Shown: piece by piece, positions 1 through 7,674 of the stretch
Numbering within the stretch: position 1 is the first letter of the stretch
Layout of the letters: each line of letters opens with the position of its first letter
From: Bacteroides sp. 43_108
GTDB taxonomy: Bacteria; Bacteroidota; Bacteroidia; Bacteroidales; Bacteroidaceae
Assembly: GCA_001915545.1 (NCBI GenBank)
Contig: MNQS01000199.1
Location: forward strand, 1 to 15,926
Direction: 5' to 3'
DNA length: 15,926 bases
The notes under the pieces: model-generated
What the model saw: the letters and a program-made list of their open reading frames with translations, nothing else
What the model was told of the DNA's origin: nothing
Database searches by the model: none
Made by a program: the position numbers and the translations under genes

Positions 1-176
1 GTATCAGTCTGAAAGCTGGAGAAGAACAAACTGTTCATTTCAGATTGCGACCACAAGATTTAGGATTATGGGACAAAAATATGAATTTCCGTGTGGAACT
101 GGGTAGTTTCAAAGTAATGCTCGGAGCTTCTTCTACAGACATCAGATTACATGGTCAGTTCGAAATAACGCCCTAA
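1..176 (+). CDS. C-terminal end of a GH3-family glycoside hydrolase (partial)
   Basis: An open frame enters from the left edge (first full codon at position 3) and stops at TAA 174-176, giving 57 residues with no start in the window. The fragment begins ISLKAGEEQTVHFRL and ends DIRLHGQFEITP. This matches the fibronectin-III-like domain that closes many GH3 beta-glucosidases and beta-xylosidases: an 'L..GE...V.F.L' strand, then 'W', 'F.VE.G.F.V..G.SS.DIRL.G.F'. The catalytic domains lie outside the window, so the substrate cannot be judged. The gene is on the strand opposite to the rest of the locus and converges on GH92, so it is either a separate unit or a divergently arranged accessory enzyme of the same PUL. 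The family call is fairly secure; the substrate is unknown. Confidence 0.7.
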   Translation, partial: ISLKAGEEQTVHFRLRPQDLGLWDKNMNFRVELGSFKVMLGASSTDIRLHGQFEITP

Positions 177-246
177 ACCTCCCACCATTTTAACTCAGCA
201 TGGAATGACAGGAATATTCAGATTCCTATAAATACAGTATTTCATT

Positions 247-309
247 AAAACATCGGTAAATAATCAGTTCACATCTAATTTATGTTCACAGATCCTTTAC
301 CGATGTTTT
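247..309. terminator. Perfect 14-bp inverted repeat between convergent genes, likely bidirectional terminator
   Basis: AAAACATCGGTAAA (247-260) is exactly complementary to TTTACCGATGTTTT (296-309), with a 35-base spacer (261-295). It lies in the 153-base gap between the stop of the GH3 fragment (176) and the stop of GH92 (330), where both transcripts must end. On either strand the hairpin finishes in four Us but no longer U-tract follows. The long loop is unusual for a simple intrinsic terminator; it contains GTTCACA twice (268-274 and 284-290). The rest of the gap shows only a weak 6-bp hairpin at 210-227. Confidence 0.55.
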
Positions 310-329
310 GAACAAGAATCTTTTAATCT

Positions 330-3300
330 CTATTTTGAAGATATAAATGAAGGAGGAAGTTCTTCTACACCCCATTTTTTGTTAGGCTTTGCCCCTAATT
401 TCAACTCCAAAGTCCCCCCCTTAATAAAGTCTTCATGATAAAACCAACATTTATTCCACTTTTTCCCATTAAGGGAAGCATTTTGAATGTACATATTATC
501 AGTTGAATTTCCTTTCGTTATGATTTGGAAAGTCTTTCCGGAATAATAACGATTGTCCAAATGAATAGTAACCTTATCAAAAAGCGGAGAAGTAATCTCA
601 TAAAAAGGCTTTTCCGCACAACCACCATCCACCTCAAACAGTCCGATTGCCATCAGAACACCTAAAGCCCCCATCTGTCCCTGATCCTCATCATCCCGAT
701 AGCCTCCATAGGGAGTCACATCACAATAAGCAGCTTTTACTTTACGCACCCACTTCTGAGTAAGCCAAGGTGCTCCTGCATAACTAAACAAATGAGCCAT
801 TCCAGTCCCCGGCTGATTACCATAATCTGTCCAATTGCCTTCCTTTGTTTTATTAGAACGGAAAAACCCATACGACTCACTCTTTTCGAAATTAGCATTC
901 AATCTCTTAACATACTGGTCGGCACCTCCATAAAGTTCTATCAATCCTGCCATATCATGTGGAACATAGTGTGAATAAATAGCAGAGTTACTCTCGCAAA
1001 ATCCTCCTTTTTCTGTCAATTCCAACGGATCAAAATAAGGTAACCAGTTGCCATCCTCTCCACGAGGTTGCATATAACCACTTTCCGGATTCCAAAGATT
1101 ACGATAATTCTTTGACCGCTTCATAAAAAACTCATAATCCTGTAATTTCCCCATTGTTTTCGCCATCTGTGCCAAGCACCAATCCTGATAGGCATATTCC
1201 AATGTCATGGAAGCTCCGGTAGTATGCATCCCTTCAACATCTTTCCGTCCGTCAGGCACATACCCCCATTCCTCATAATATTTCATGCCACCGGAATAAG
1301 CTGTCTTGCTATGTTCATAACCGGCATGGTCGCGAATACCTCCCACAAAAGCATTTTTCCGCAAACCTTCATAAGCCAGTTCCGCATCATAATTACGAAT
1401 TCCTTTATTATAAGCCGAAGCAAAAAAAGAAACAGCCGGATCACCAATCATCACATACGTATAATTTCCTCCTGATGGTCCACGGGGAATCAGACCTCCG
1501 TTTTGATACATATCTATCATTGTATTACAGAAATTATCCATAACTTCAGGATATGCCATAGACCAGAGTATGTTCAGTGACCAATGACTTCCCCACCATG
1601 CATCAAAGTTATGATGATTATACAAAGGTTTTCCATCTTCTCCCAAAGGAATTTGCCGTATGCGCGGAAAGTCGGAAGTCATATCCATATAATGTCCATC
1701 GGCATCACTGACTACATGGCGTCCCAATAAGGCATGCCACAAATCCGTATAGAGTTTTATTTGCTGTTCTCTGCTACCGCCTTCCACTTCTATCCTTCCA
1801 AGCCAATCATTCCATTCGGAAAAAGAAGACTGCTTTACTTGCTCAAAATCCCAGCCTGACAGTTCCGTTAACATATTCTTACGTGCCTGTTCTACACTGA
1901 CATATGAAATCGCCACTTTCAGCATCACCTTTTCGTCTTTTTCTGTTTTAAATCGGACTGCCATACCCGCATTCTTACCTGATATTCTTTCCGGATTGCT
2001 ATTAGATTCTATCCGGCCTTCGCGCCAAGATACAACCTTATCCATTGGCTTGCTCAATTGTGCATAAAAATAAACAGGAGTATCTTTAGGACGACGTCCT
2101 GTACGTTCCATCATCTCCCATCCGGCTATTTCCTTATCACTTACTTTCCAAACCTCCGAATAAGCTGTAGGTCCATGTGCCAAAAACGCTCCCGTATCAA
2201 ATAAAATATAACTGGCATCACTTTTCGGAAAAGTATAACAATGAAAGCCTACGCGCATAGTAGAAGTCAACTCTGCTGTTATGTCATAATCTGTCAGTTT
2301 CACTTTATGATATCCCGGTTTAGCTATCTCTCCATCATGAGTAAAAGCCGATTGATAAGCATTCATACCCAAATGCCCTTTAAACTCGCCAACGGTAGGC
2401 ATCACCGCCACACCGGACATCTGCCAATTATGAACATGACTAAAACAGCGTATTTGTTTTGAGTCATACAGATATCCTGATCCCCAAGAGTGCTCGGTAT
2501 CCGTATCAGGGCTAAGGCTGACCATACCAAACGGACGACATGCCGAACTGAAAAAAAACCATCGGGAACGGTGACTGTCAACAAAAGGATTTACCAAGTC
2601 AACATAATTCTTTTTAGTCCCCGCTTCATTGAACAACAAAGAACCAAAAGCAGGCTGATCACGATCGTATCCTTCAGGACGAATCTGCCGAAGAACCTGT
2701 TCCGTATAAGGCATCTGCATCCCTTTCCGTATAACAAAATGATTGTAGGTCATTTCAAAAATCGGCATATATCTACCCCTTCCTTTATTAGATATCTCAG
2801 TCCAGTTGCTATATTTTCCTGTGACATCCTTCCACACAGCAAAAGGAACATTATACCCCAAATTATATTTTGCGACATACTCAAACCCTTTCATAAGCCG
2901 GTTATCAAGAGCCGAATATAAATCATCACCTTGTTGCCAAGCTATTTCACAAACAGTTGCCAGGGCACCTATACCCAACATGCTATGCCCCTGATCACGA
3001 CCACTCTCCTGTATCTGACCGGTATCCCCACTGATATAATGAGCTATTGTTCCGTTATCATTGGCATGAAGATAAAAATCAACCGCCTTATTATACATTT
3101 CCTCATTATCCCATAAAATAGCAGCTGCCATATAAGCTTTAGTCACAATAGGTCCCCAATTCCCATTTGTATAAGGCTTACGATGGTAAAAATTTTCCAT
3201 TACAGGCAAGAACACTTCCCTTATCATTCTACTGATCTCATTAAACTGAACAACTGTCATCTTTTTATAAGTATGACGCAGTATTTCAGTAGCATAAATA

Positions 3301-3755
3301 ATCTTTAATCCTTCCAACCCCACCAACAAAGGGGCATCATTCGTTTCCGGAATTCTTTTAAGTGTTCCGGCATAGCCTAACAATAATTCCAAAGATTTCT
3401 CGGCATGAGTCTTTTCACCAGTCAAAACCCACATCAATGCATTCTGATAGACTGCACTAAAGTCTTGCTCCATTTTTGATTTTGTATGACGAAACTCACC
3501 ATCTCTTGAAATGATTTCAAAAGGTCCGAAAGGCTGATAATCCGCCTGAGAACAATGATGACTTTTCAATAATTCAAAAGAACCATAGGCAGGATATTCC
3601 TTATCAGCGATTTGAGCACGCATCCGCTCAATACTTTTTGTTGTATGTAATATTCCCGGATGCACAAATTTTCGGGCCTGCATCTCAAGTCCTATACTCA
3701 AAAACAGACAATAGAAACCCAATTTCAACAGGACTGATATTTTAAACTTTCTCAT
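330..3755 (-). CDS. Two-domain enzyme: alginate-lyase-like toroid fused to GH92 alpha-mannosidase
   Basis: This 1141-residue exported protein begins with a signal peptide (about residues 1-27, ending near MQA). Residues ~30-350 resemble the Alginate_lyase (alpha/alpha-toroid) fold: a TNGNWGP motif at 196-202, then ESGRDQGHSMLGIGALA at 250-266 and GDDLYSALDNRLMKGFEYVAKYNLG. Residues ~384-1125 form a GH92 module: it opens YVDLVNPFVDSHR, has GDPAVSFFASAYNKGIR mid-domain, and has ESNSAIYSHYVPHD with candidate acid E921. It then has DDEDQGQMGA (1021-1030), where GH92 enzymes carry the acidic pair acting as base, and ends in the usual LNGKKWNKCWFYHEDF...GGTLEL region. GH92 enzymes are calcium-dependent exo-alpha-mannosidases. 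Several canonical residues around the motifs differ (the usual W-Q after the catalytic Glu, and S-A-W after GQM), so linkage preference may be unusual. Its ATG overlaps the GH97 stop by 4 bp, suggesting translational coupling. The domain calls are good; lyase activity and substrate are inferred. Confidence 0.88.
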   Translation of the reverse strand: MRKFKISVLLKLGFYCLFLSIGLEMQARKFVHPGILHTTKSIERMRAQIADKEYPAYGSFELLKSHHCSQADYQPFGPFEIISRDGEFRHTKSKMEQDFSAVYQNALMWVLTGEKTHAEKSLELLLGYAGTLKRIPETNDAPLLVGLEGLKIIYATEILRHTYKKMTVVQFNEISRMIREVFLPVMENFYHRKPYTNGNWGPIVTKAYMAAAILWDNEEMYNKAVDFYLHANDNGTIAHYISGDTGQIQESGRDQGHSMLGIGALATVCEIAWQQGDDLYSALDNRLMKGFEYVAKYNLGYNVPFAVWKDVTGKYSNWTEISNKGRGRYMPIFEMTYNHFVIRKGMQMPYTEQVLRQIRPEGYDRDQPAFGSLLFNEAGTKKNYVDLVNPFVDSHRSRWFFFSSACRPFGMVSLSPDTDTEHSWGSGYLYDSKQIRCFSHVHNWQMSGVAVMPTVGEFKGHLGMNAYQSAFTHDGEIAKPGYHKVKLTDYDITAELTSTMRVGFHCYTFPKSDASYILFDTGAFLAHGPTAYSEVWKVSDKEIAGWEMMERTGRRPKDTPVYFYAQLSKPMDKVVSWREGRIESNSNPERISGKNAGMAVRFKTEKDEKVMLKVAISYVSVEQARKNMLTELSGWDFEQVKQSSFSEWNDWLGRIEVEGGSREQQIKLYTDLWHALLGRHVVSDADGHYMDMTSDFPRIRQIPLGEDGKPLYNHHNFDAWWGSHWSLNILWSMAYPEVMDNFCNTMIDMYQNGGLIPRGPSGGNYTYVMIGDPAVSFFASAYNKGIRNYDAELAYEGLRKNAFVGGIRDHAGYEHSKTAYSGGMKYYEEWGYVPDGRKDVEGMHTTGASMTLEYAYQDWCLAQMAKTMGKLQDYEFFMKRSKNYRNLWNPESGYMQPRGEDGNWLPYFDPLELTEKGGFCESNSAIYSHYVPHDMAGLIELYGGADQYVKRLNANFEKSESYGFFRSNKTKEGNWTDYGNQPGTGMAHLFSYAGAPWLTQKWVRKVKAAYCDVTPYGGYRDDEDQGQMGALGVLMAIGLFEVDGGCAEKPFYEITSPLFDKVTIHLDNRYYSGKTFQIITKGNSTDNMYIQNASLNGKKWNKCWFYHEDFIKGGTLELKLGAKPNKKWGVEELPPSFISSK

Positions 3756-5689
3756 AACCGCTGCTGCTTATAGTTTTTGACAGATTTTATATTTCCATCG
3801 TCAGGAACTAAACGAACTGCCCCCCCCCCGGATGCTTTCAAACAAAAGTTTAATTTCGTCTTGTTGCTCACACGATAAGTAGAAACTCTGACTTTAGTAC
3901 GTGTTTTCACTGATTTATCCCCATCCGTATAAATTTCCGCTATGTAGTTCTTTCCTTCGGGCAAGAAATCCAAGCTTACAGATAAAACACGCTTCTCATT
4001 ATTTGTTATCGAACCGATAAACCATTCCTCTCCTTTACGACGGGCTATAGTAATAAATTCACCGACCTCCCCTTGCAACACTTTTGTATCATCCCATGTA
4101 GTATATACATCATCAAAGAATTTCAACTCGGGTTCGTCTTGAGAATCTGATGGTTTATCATACCAATACATATATTGCAACGGACTATAATAAACTGCCG
4201 CCAAAGCCAATTGATGCGCAGGAGTGGTCTGGATAGATTTAGAACGAGGAACACCATAACTATCCTTGTCTGCATTCAAGCGACCGAAATCCTGACGATA
4301 GTAACAAATGGTATAATCCGCCGCTCCAGCTATAAACCGGGTAAAGGGAAGAGTAGCATTATGTGTTGCATCAGGAAATTCCTCATTACCTCGGATACCT
4401 TCCTGAGTCATCAGATTAGGATATGTACGACTGAACCCTGTAGGACGGTACTCATCATGTACATCAACCATCAAGCCATAATCAGCACATTTCTTGATCG
4501 CTTCATGCATCCATTTAGTCCATACTTGTGATCCCACCTGTACGAAACCAAATTTAATACCCGCTATCCCCCAAGACTTATACAACGGAAGAATCTCATC
4601 CAATTGCTGTTGTAATGCACGTTGATTAACATACAGGATAACTCCTATACCCCGTTCTTTAGCGTAAGCTACCACCTCTTTCAGGTTCAAAGCATTTATA
4701 TCCGGATTTCTACGAGGGTCTAATGTCACTGTAGTAGCATCAGAAACCTTGTCATATTCAAATCCATACCATCCCGCATCAAAATGAATATATTGCAGAT
4801 TGCGTTTCACGGCAAAATCGACCAAAGCTTTTCCTCCTTCTGTAGTCAATGTCACTTCACGCACCACTTTTCCGGGTTTTATCCATGAAGTATCCTTTAT
4901 TTTACAAGAAGGGTTCAAATTCAGAATCAAATCATTATGTTCCAATATTTGTCCCGGTTTATCAGCACACATAATCACCCTCCAAGGAGTATGATAAGGA
5001 GCAATATCTTCTACGGGACCATACATAGCAGATTGAATCGTATTCTTTTTTTCTGTCGATAACTTGAATTTTGTACGCACATAGTCTACCACTTGCGCTT
5101 CAGCCAGACATACGTAAGGACCTTCAGGTAATGTCAAAAGCAACGGACGGTCTGATTCACCGGGCCATCCTTCCAATGGGAGAAATTCATAAGGAGTCTG
5201 AGCCCTGGATGTAAAGTAAGCTTTTGTTCCTTCCGGTAAAGTATATTCAGTAAATTCATCTGTGATCTTCAAATATTGTCCGCCGGGAAACCGATAACGG
5301 AATGCAATCCCTTCATTATACGCCCGTATATCCAAAACCAACTTGTCACGAGAATTCTGACGGTTAATGACTACCGACCAAGCTTTATACTGATCTTTTA
5401 TGGTGCTACGTTCTCCATATACAGGATGCCAGACAGTATCCTGTTCGGCAGTTGTCATGTCACCTAATGACAAATGATCACGCCATATAGTATTAGCCTT
5501 AATACCCAATAAAGATGGTTTTATCGTTTCTTTAGCATTCCAATTCAAAGAATAATGCAAGTTCCCACCCTCATCACTTAAAGTAAACTGATACTTTTCA
5601 TCCGGCGAGGACATCTTTATCTCTTTTGCCTGAAGGATGGATAAAGAAAATACCATCCATAATACACCTATATATAATCTTTTCATCAT
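3752..5689 (-). CDS. GH97 family glycoside hydrolase (alpha-glucosidase/alpha-galactosidase type)
   Basis: This protein of 645 residues has a signal peptide (1-21, cut near LQA-KE), so it is probably periplasmic. It shows the three GH97 parts: an N-terminal beta-sandwich (~22-275, with SSPDEKYQFTLSDEGGNLHYSL), a TIM barrel (~280-550) and a C-terminal beta-domain. Barrel landmarks are YIHFDAGWYG (300-309), GIKFGFVQVGSQ (377-388), VDVHDEYRPTG (409-418), RTYPNLMTQEGIRGNEE (421-437) and YYSPLQYMYWYDKP. As I recall, retaining GH97 galactosidases use an Asp on the KVDF strand; here that place is Gly (KFGF), as in inverting SusB. SusB's base in AHE is represented by D412. The enzyme therefore fits neither textbook type and its sugar is left open. 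It follows SusD after a 148-base gap and overlaps GH92 by ATGA. A run of ten Gs lies in codons 621-624. ATG at 5689 is chosen; the next codon is also Met. Confidence 0.88.
   Translation of the reverse strand: MMKRLYIGVLWMVFSLSILQAKEIKMSSPDEKYQFTLSDEGGNLHYSLNWNAKETIKPSLLGIKANTIWRDHLSLGDMTTAEQDTVWHPVYGERSTIKDQYKAWSVVINRQNSRDKLVLDIRAYNEGIAFRYRFPGGQYLKITDEFTEYTLPEGTKAYFTSRAQTPYEFLPLEGWPGESDRPLLLTLPEGPYVCLAEAQVVDYVRTKFKLSTEKKNTIQSAMYGPVEDIAPYHTPWRVIMCADKPGQILEHNDLILNLNPSCKIKDTSWIKPGKVVREVTLTTEGGKALVDFAVKRNLQYIHFDAGWYGFEYDKVSDATTVTLDPRRNPDINALNLKEVVAYAKERGIGVILYVNQRALQQQLDEILPLYKSWGIAGIKFGFVQVGSQVWTKWMHEAIKKCADYGLMVDVHDEYRPTGFSRTYPNLMTQEGIRGNEEFPDATHNATLPFTRFIAGAADYTICYYRQDFGRLNADKDSYGVPRSKSIQTTPAHQLALAAVYYSPLQYMYWYDKPSDSQDEPELKFFDDVYTTWDDTKVLQGEVGEFITIARRKGEEWFIGSITNNEKRVLSVSLDFLPEGKNYIAEIYTDGDKSVKTRTKVRVSTYRVSNKTKLNFCLKASGGGAVRLVPDDGNIKSVKNYKQQRL
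3820..3829 (-). repeat. Ten-G homopolymer inside the GH97 coding sequence
   Basis: The plus strand has ten consecutive Cs (3820-3829), read as GGG GGG GGG G in GH97 codons 621-624 (S-G-G-G-A-V-R-L). The present length keeps the frame open to the TGA that overlaps the GH92 start. Loss of one G would give a stop at 3810-3808, and gain of one a stop at 3803-3801; either would remove the last residues and separate the stop from the GH92 ATG by about 50 bases. A run this long in an AT-rich gene is prone to replication slippage and to sequencing error. Confidence 0.9.
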
Positions 5690-5708
5690 ACTAACTATTT
5701 ATACCTTG

Positions 5709-5716
5709 CAAAGTTA
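5709..5716 (-). promoter_or_regulatory. Candidate Bacteroides -7 box before GH97
   Basis: Read on the minus strand, TAACTTTG (within TATAACTTTGC) matches the Bacteroides -7 consensus TAnnTTTG exactly. It lies 20 bases upstream of the GH97 ATG, leaving a very short leader. No TTTG-like -33 box is seen at the expected distance; that region is occupied by one arm of the inverted repeat at 5721-5811. If used, this promoter would let GH97-GH92 be transcribed apart from susCD, perhaps with an activator replacing the -33 contact. Confidence 0.35.
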
Positions 5717-5720
5717 TACA

Positions 5721-5811
5721 TTTATAGCGTACTCTCTATTTTTTATGTCATTGACAGATTAAAAAACCGTCTTTACTATAGATCAACAAAAAAGGAAGAA
5801 TACGCTATAAA
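5721..5811. repeat. Long-range inverted repeat in the SusD-GH97 gap
   Basis: TTTATAGCGTA (5721-5731) and TACGCTATAAA (5801-5811) are perfect 11-base complements. Allowing one mismatch the arms extend to 15 bases (5721-5735 and 5797-5811). They are 69 bases apart and fill most of the 148-base gap between the SusD stop (5838) and the GH97 start (5689). There is no gene in the gap. Possible roles are an mRNA stem that protects or attenuates the transcript between susCD and the enzyme genes, or paired binding sites for a dimeric regulator. Confidence 0.5.
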
Positions 5812-5837
5812 CTTATTATAATATTAAGATAATTCAA

Positions 5838-7664
5838 TTACTCCCAACCCGGATTATTTCCTAATTCCTGACCGTTGGATAAAGTATTCAACCATGTAAC
5901 AGGAATAGGACGAAGACCATATTTACTTTTAAAGGTAGCTTCACTTAATTGGGTCTGAATCAATCCACCTGTAATATTAGTGACATCCCAATTGTATTTC
6001 AAAACTCTTTCTGCCAATTTTCCTGTACGCTGCAGGTCATTCCACCGTGGTGCTTCTCCATAAAGTTCCAATGCTCTTTCATCCAATACATTGTCTAATG
6101 TAACAGTACCAACATATTCTTGCAGTCCACCTTCCGGAGCATTATTCATGGCACGTTTACGTATCTGATTTATATAGTATAAAGCATTAGAGTTATCTCC
6201 CATTTTAACAGCAGCCTCAGCAGCAATTAAGTAAGTTTCGGCCAATCGGAACAAATAAATATCACGAGTTCCATTTTCTACTGTTCCCGAACTGTTATAA
6301 CGGGTATTACAATCTTTAAATTTCCAAACAGGAAGCCAAACACGTGATTTTGCATTAAAGCTTTGATAACCGGTTTTATAATAATCATCATTTCCAGCAT
6401 CAGCATAAGAACCCTCAGGATAATTATAGAAAAAACGTCCACGATTATTAGCAGCCGCTTTTTCAGCATCTGTATATTGTTTATAACCACTCTCTCCGGG
6501 AACAGGGAAATAAATTACGGTATCACCCTTTGCCACATTTACCCCATTTGTACTCTCAAACCAATTTCTACCATAAGCACGTCCGTCTATAGAAGTAGCC
6601 GGGTCACCATTCAATGGACTCATAAAAGTAACTTCCGTACGTCTATCTTTCTTCCAATCAAATAATAAATAACTATATTTGGTTGGCATAACAGAAGCAT
6701 AATCATTACAATAAATTGAAGAAAAGCCCAAATCAGTCCAACCTTCACGATAAACAAACAAATAGAATTCTGTCTGAATATTATTATTCCATCCTGCTCC
6801 GGCAGAAAAGTTAAGACTGAAAATAATTTCATCATTCTCTTCATTTGCCTGACGATGAACCATTGCATAATCATCCAATAATGTATGTCCGGAATTCTTA
6901 ATTACATCTACAGCATCATCGTAAGCCTTTTTAAAATCATCAGCTTCTGCATAACTCTGATATCCTCGAGTCAAATAAACAAGAGAACGAAGATGTTTAG
7001 CAGCCGCTTTTGATACACGTCCATAATTCGCCGAAGTCTGCTTCATGGGAAGAGAAGAATCCATAACGTCCTGCAAATCTGCCAGAATTTGTCTGTAAAA
7101 ATCAGATCCACTATCCAATTGCGAAGTTGTAGAAGGTGAGGTCGGTTCTTCCAAGATCAATGGAGCTTGCCCCCAATTTTTTACAATTTCAAAAAGATAT
7201 AACGCCCGCAAGAACTTAGCTTCCGCAACCCGTTGGGCCAAGATTTCTTTATCAATACCATCAAAAATATCTTGATCCTTTGTAACTACCATAGCAGCAC
7301 GACCAATAGCAGCATTTACATTTTTCAAAGACTCATATAATACCTTCCACTGATTATAGACAGTGCCATTATCATTGGTATAATCTACTGTATACTGATT
7401 TAAAGCATTGGTTGCTGTTCCGTCATTCTGAGTCCCCAAATCCGTACCAAGTTGGGTCAACAGAAAATAGTTGGTTGTATTATAAACAGATTTTAATGTG
7501 GAATAGGCTCCATTAATAAGAGACTCATATCCTTCAGCCGTAGCATAATATTCTTCAGCAGACTGGCTAGACCAATTTTTTTCATCCAGAAAAGACGAAC
7601 ATCCCGAAAGAGCAAACACAGATGCCAACAGGAAACCTTTAGTAAATATATTTTTTGCTTTCAT
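5838..7664 (-). CDS. SusD/RagB-family outer-membrane glycan-binding lipoprotein
   Basis: This 608-residue protein has a lipoprotein signal (FALSGC, lipid-bearing Cys at residue 22) followed by SSFLDE, a typical SusD start. The N-terminal half holds the helical TPR-like scaffold (AEAKFLRALYLFEIVKNWGQAPLILEE, around residues 145-172, is a classic RagB/SusD stretch). The C-terminal half contains YLFRLAETYLIAAEAAVKMGD and YYINQIRKRA, DERALELYGEAPRWNDLQRTGKL, and ends LRPIPVTWLNTLSNGQELGNNPGWE, the usual SusD close. SusD proteins act as a lid on the SusC barrel and bind the glycan at the cell surface. It starts 10 bases after the SusC stop, in the same transcript. The sequence does not show which sugar it binds. 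Confidence 0.96.
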   Translation of the reverse strand: MKAKNIFTKGFLLASVFALSGCSSFLDEKNWSSQSAEEYYATAEGYESLINGAYSTLKSVYNTTNYFLLTQLGTDLGTQNDGTATNALNQYTVDYTNDNGTVYNQWKVLYESLKNVNAAIGRAAMVVTKDQDIFDGIDKEILAQRVAEAKFLRALYLFEIVKNWGQAPLILEEPTSPSTTSQLDSGSDFYRQILADLQDVMDSSLPMKQTSANYGRVSKAAAKHLRSLVYLTRGYQSYAEADDFKKAYDDAVDVIKNSGHTLLDDYAMVHRQANEENDEIIFSLNFSAGAGWNNNIQTEFYLFVYREGWTDLGFSSIYCNDYASVMPTKYSYLLFDWKKDRRTEVTFMSPLNGDPATSIDGRAYGRNWFESTNGVNVAKGDTVIYFPVPGESGYKQYTDAEKAAANNRGRFFYNYPEGSYADAGNDDYYKTGYQSFNAKSRVWLPVWKFKDCNTRYNSSGTVENGTRDIYLFRLAETYLIAAEAAVKMGDNSNALYYINQIRKRAMNNAPEGGLQEYVGTVTLDNVLDERALELYGEAPRWNDLQRTGKLAERVLKYNWDVTNITGGLIQTQLSEATFKSKYGLRPIPVTWLNTLSNGQELGNNPGWE

Positions 7665-7674
7665 ACTATCCTAA

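Noticed and set aside
209..227. AGGAAT/ATTCCT hairpin as the GH3 terminator
   Set aside because: Only six A/T-rich pairs and no U-run follow; the 14-bp repeat at 247-309 is a better candidate.
414..420. Seven-C run near the end of GH92 (and six Cs in GH88 near 12080) as further slippage sites
   Set aside because: Both are shorter than the ten-base tract and encode ordinary Gly codons; too weak to propose phase variation.
2490..2921. 143-codon open frame on the plus strand inside GH92
   Set aside because: It lies wholly within the well-supported GH92 frame on the other strand, is rich in His/Ile/Arg/Ser as expected for antisense frames, and matches no known domain.
6278..6874. Several 70-100 codon frames on both strands inside the SusD-like gene
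   Set aside because: They are Ile/Met-rich shadows of the SusD frame without a signal sequence or recognisable motif.
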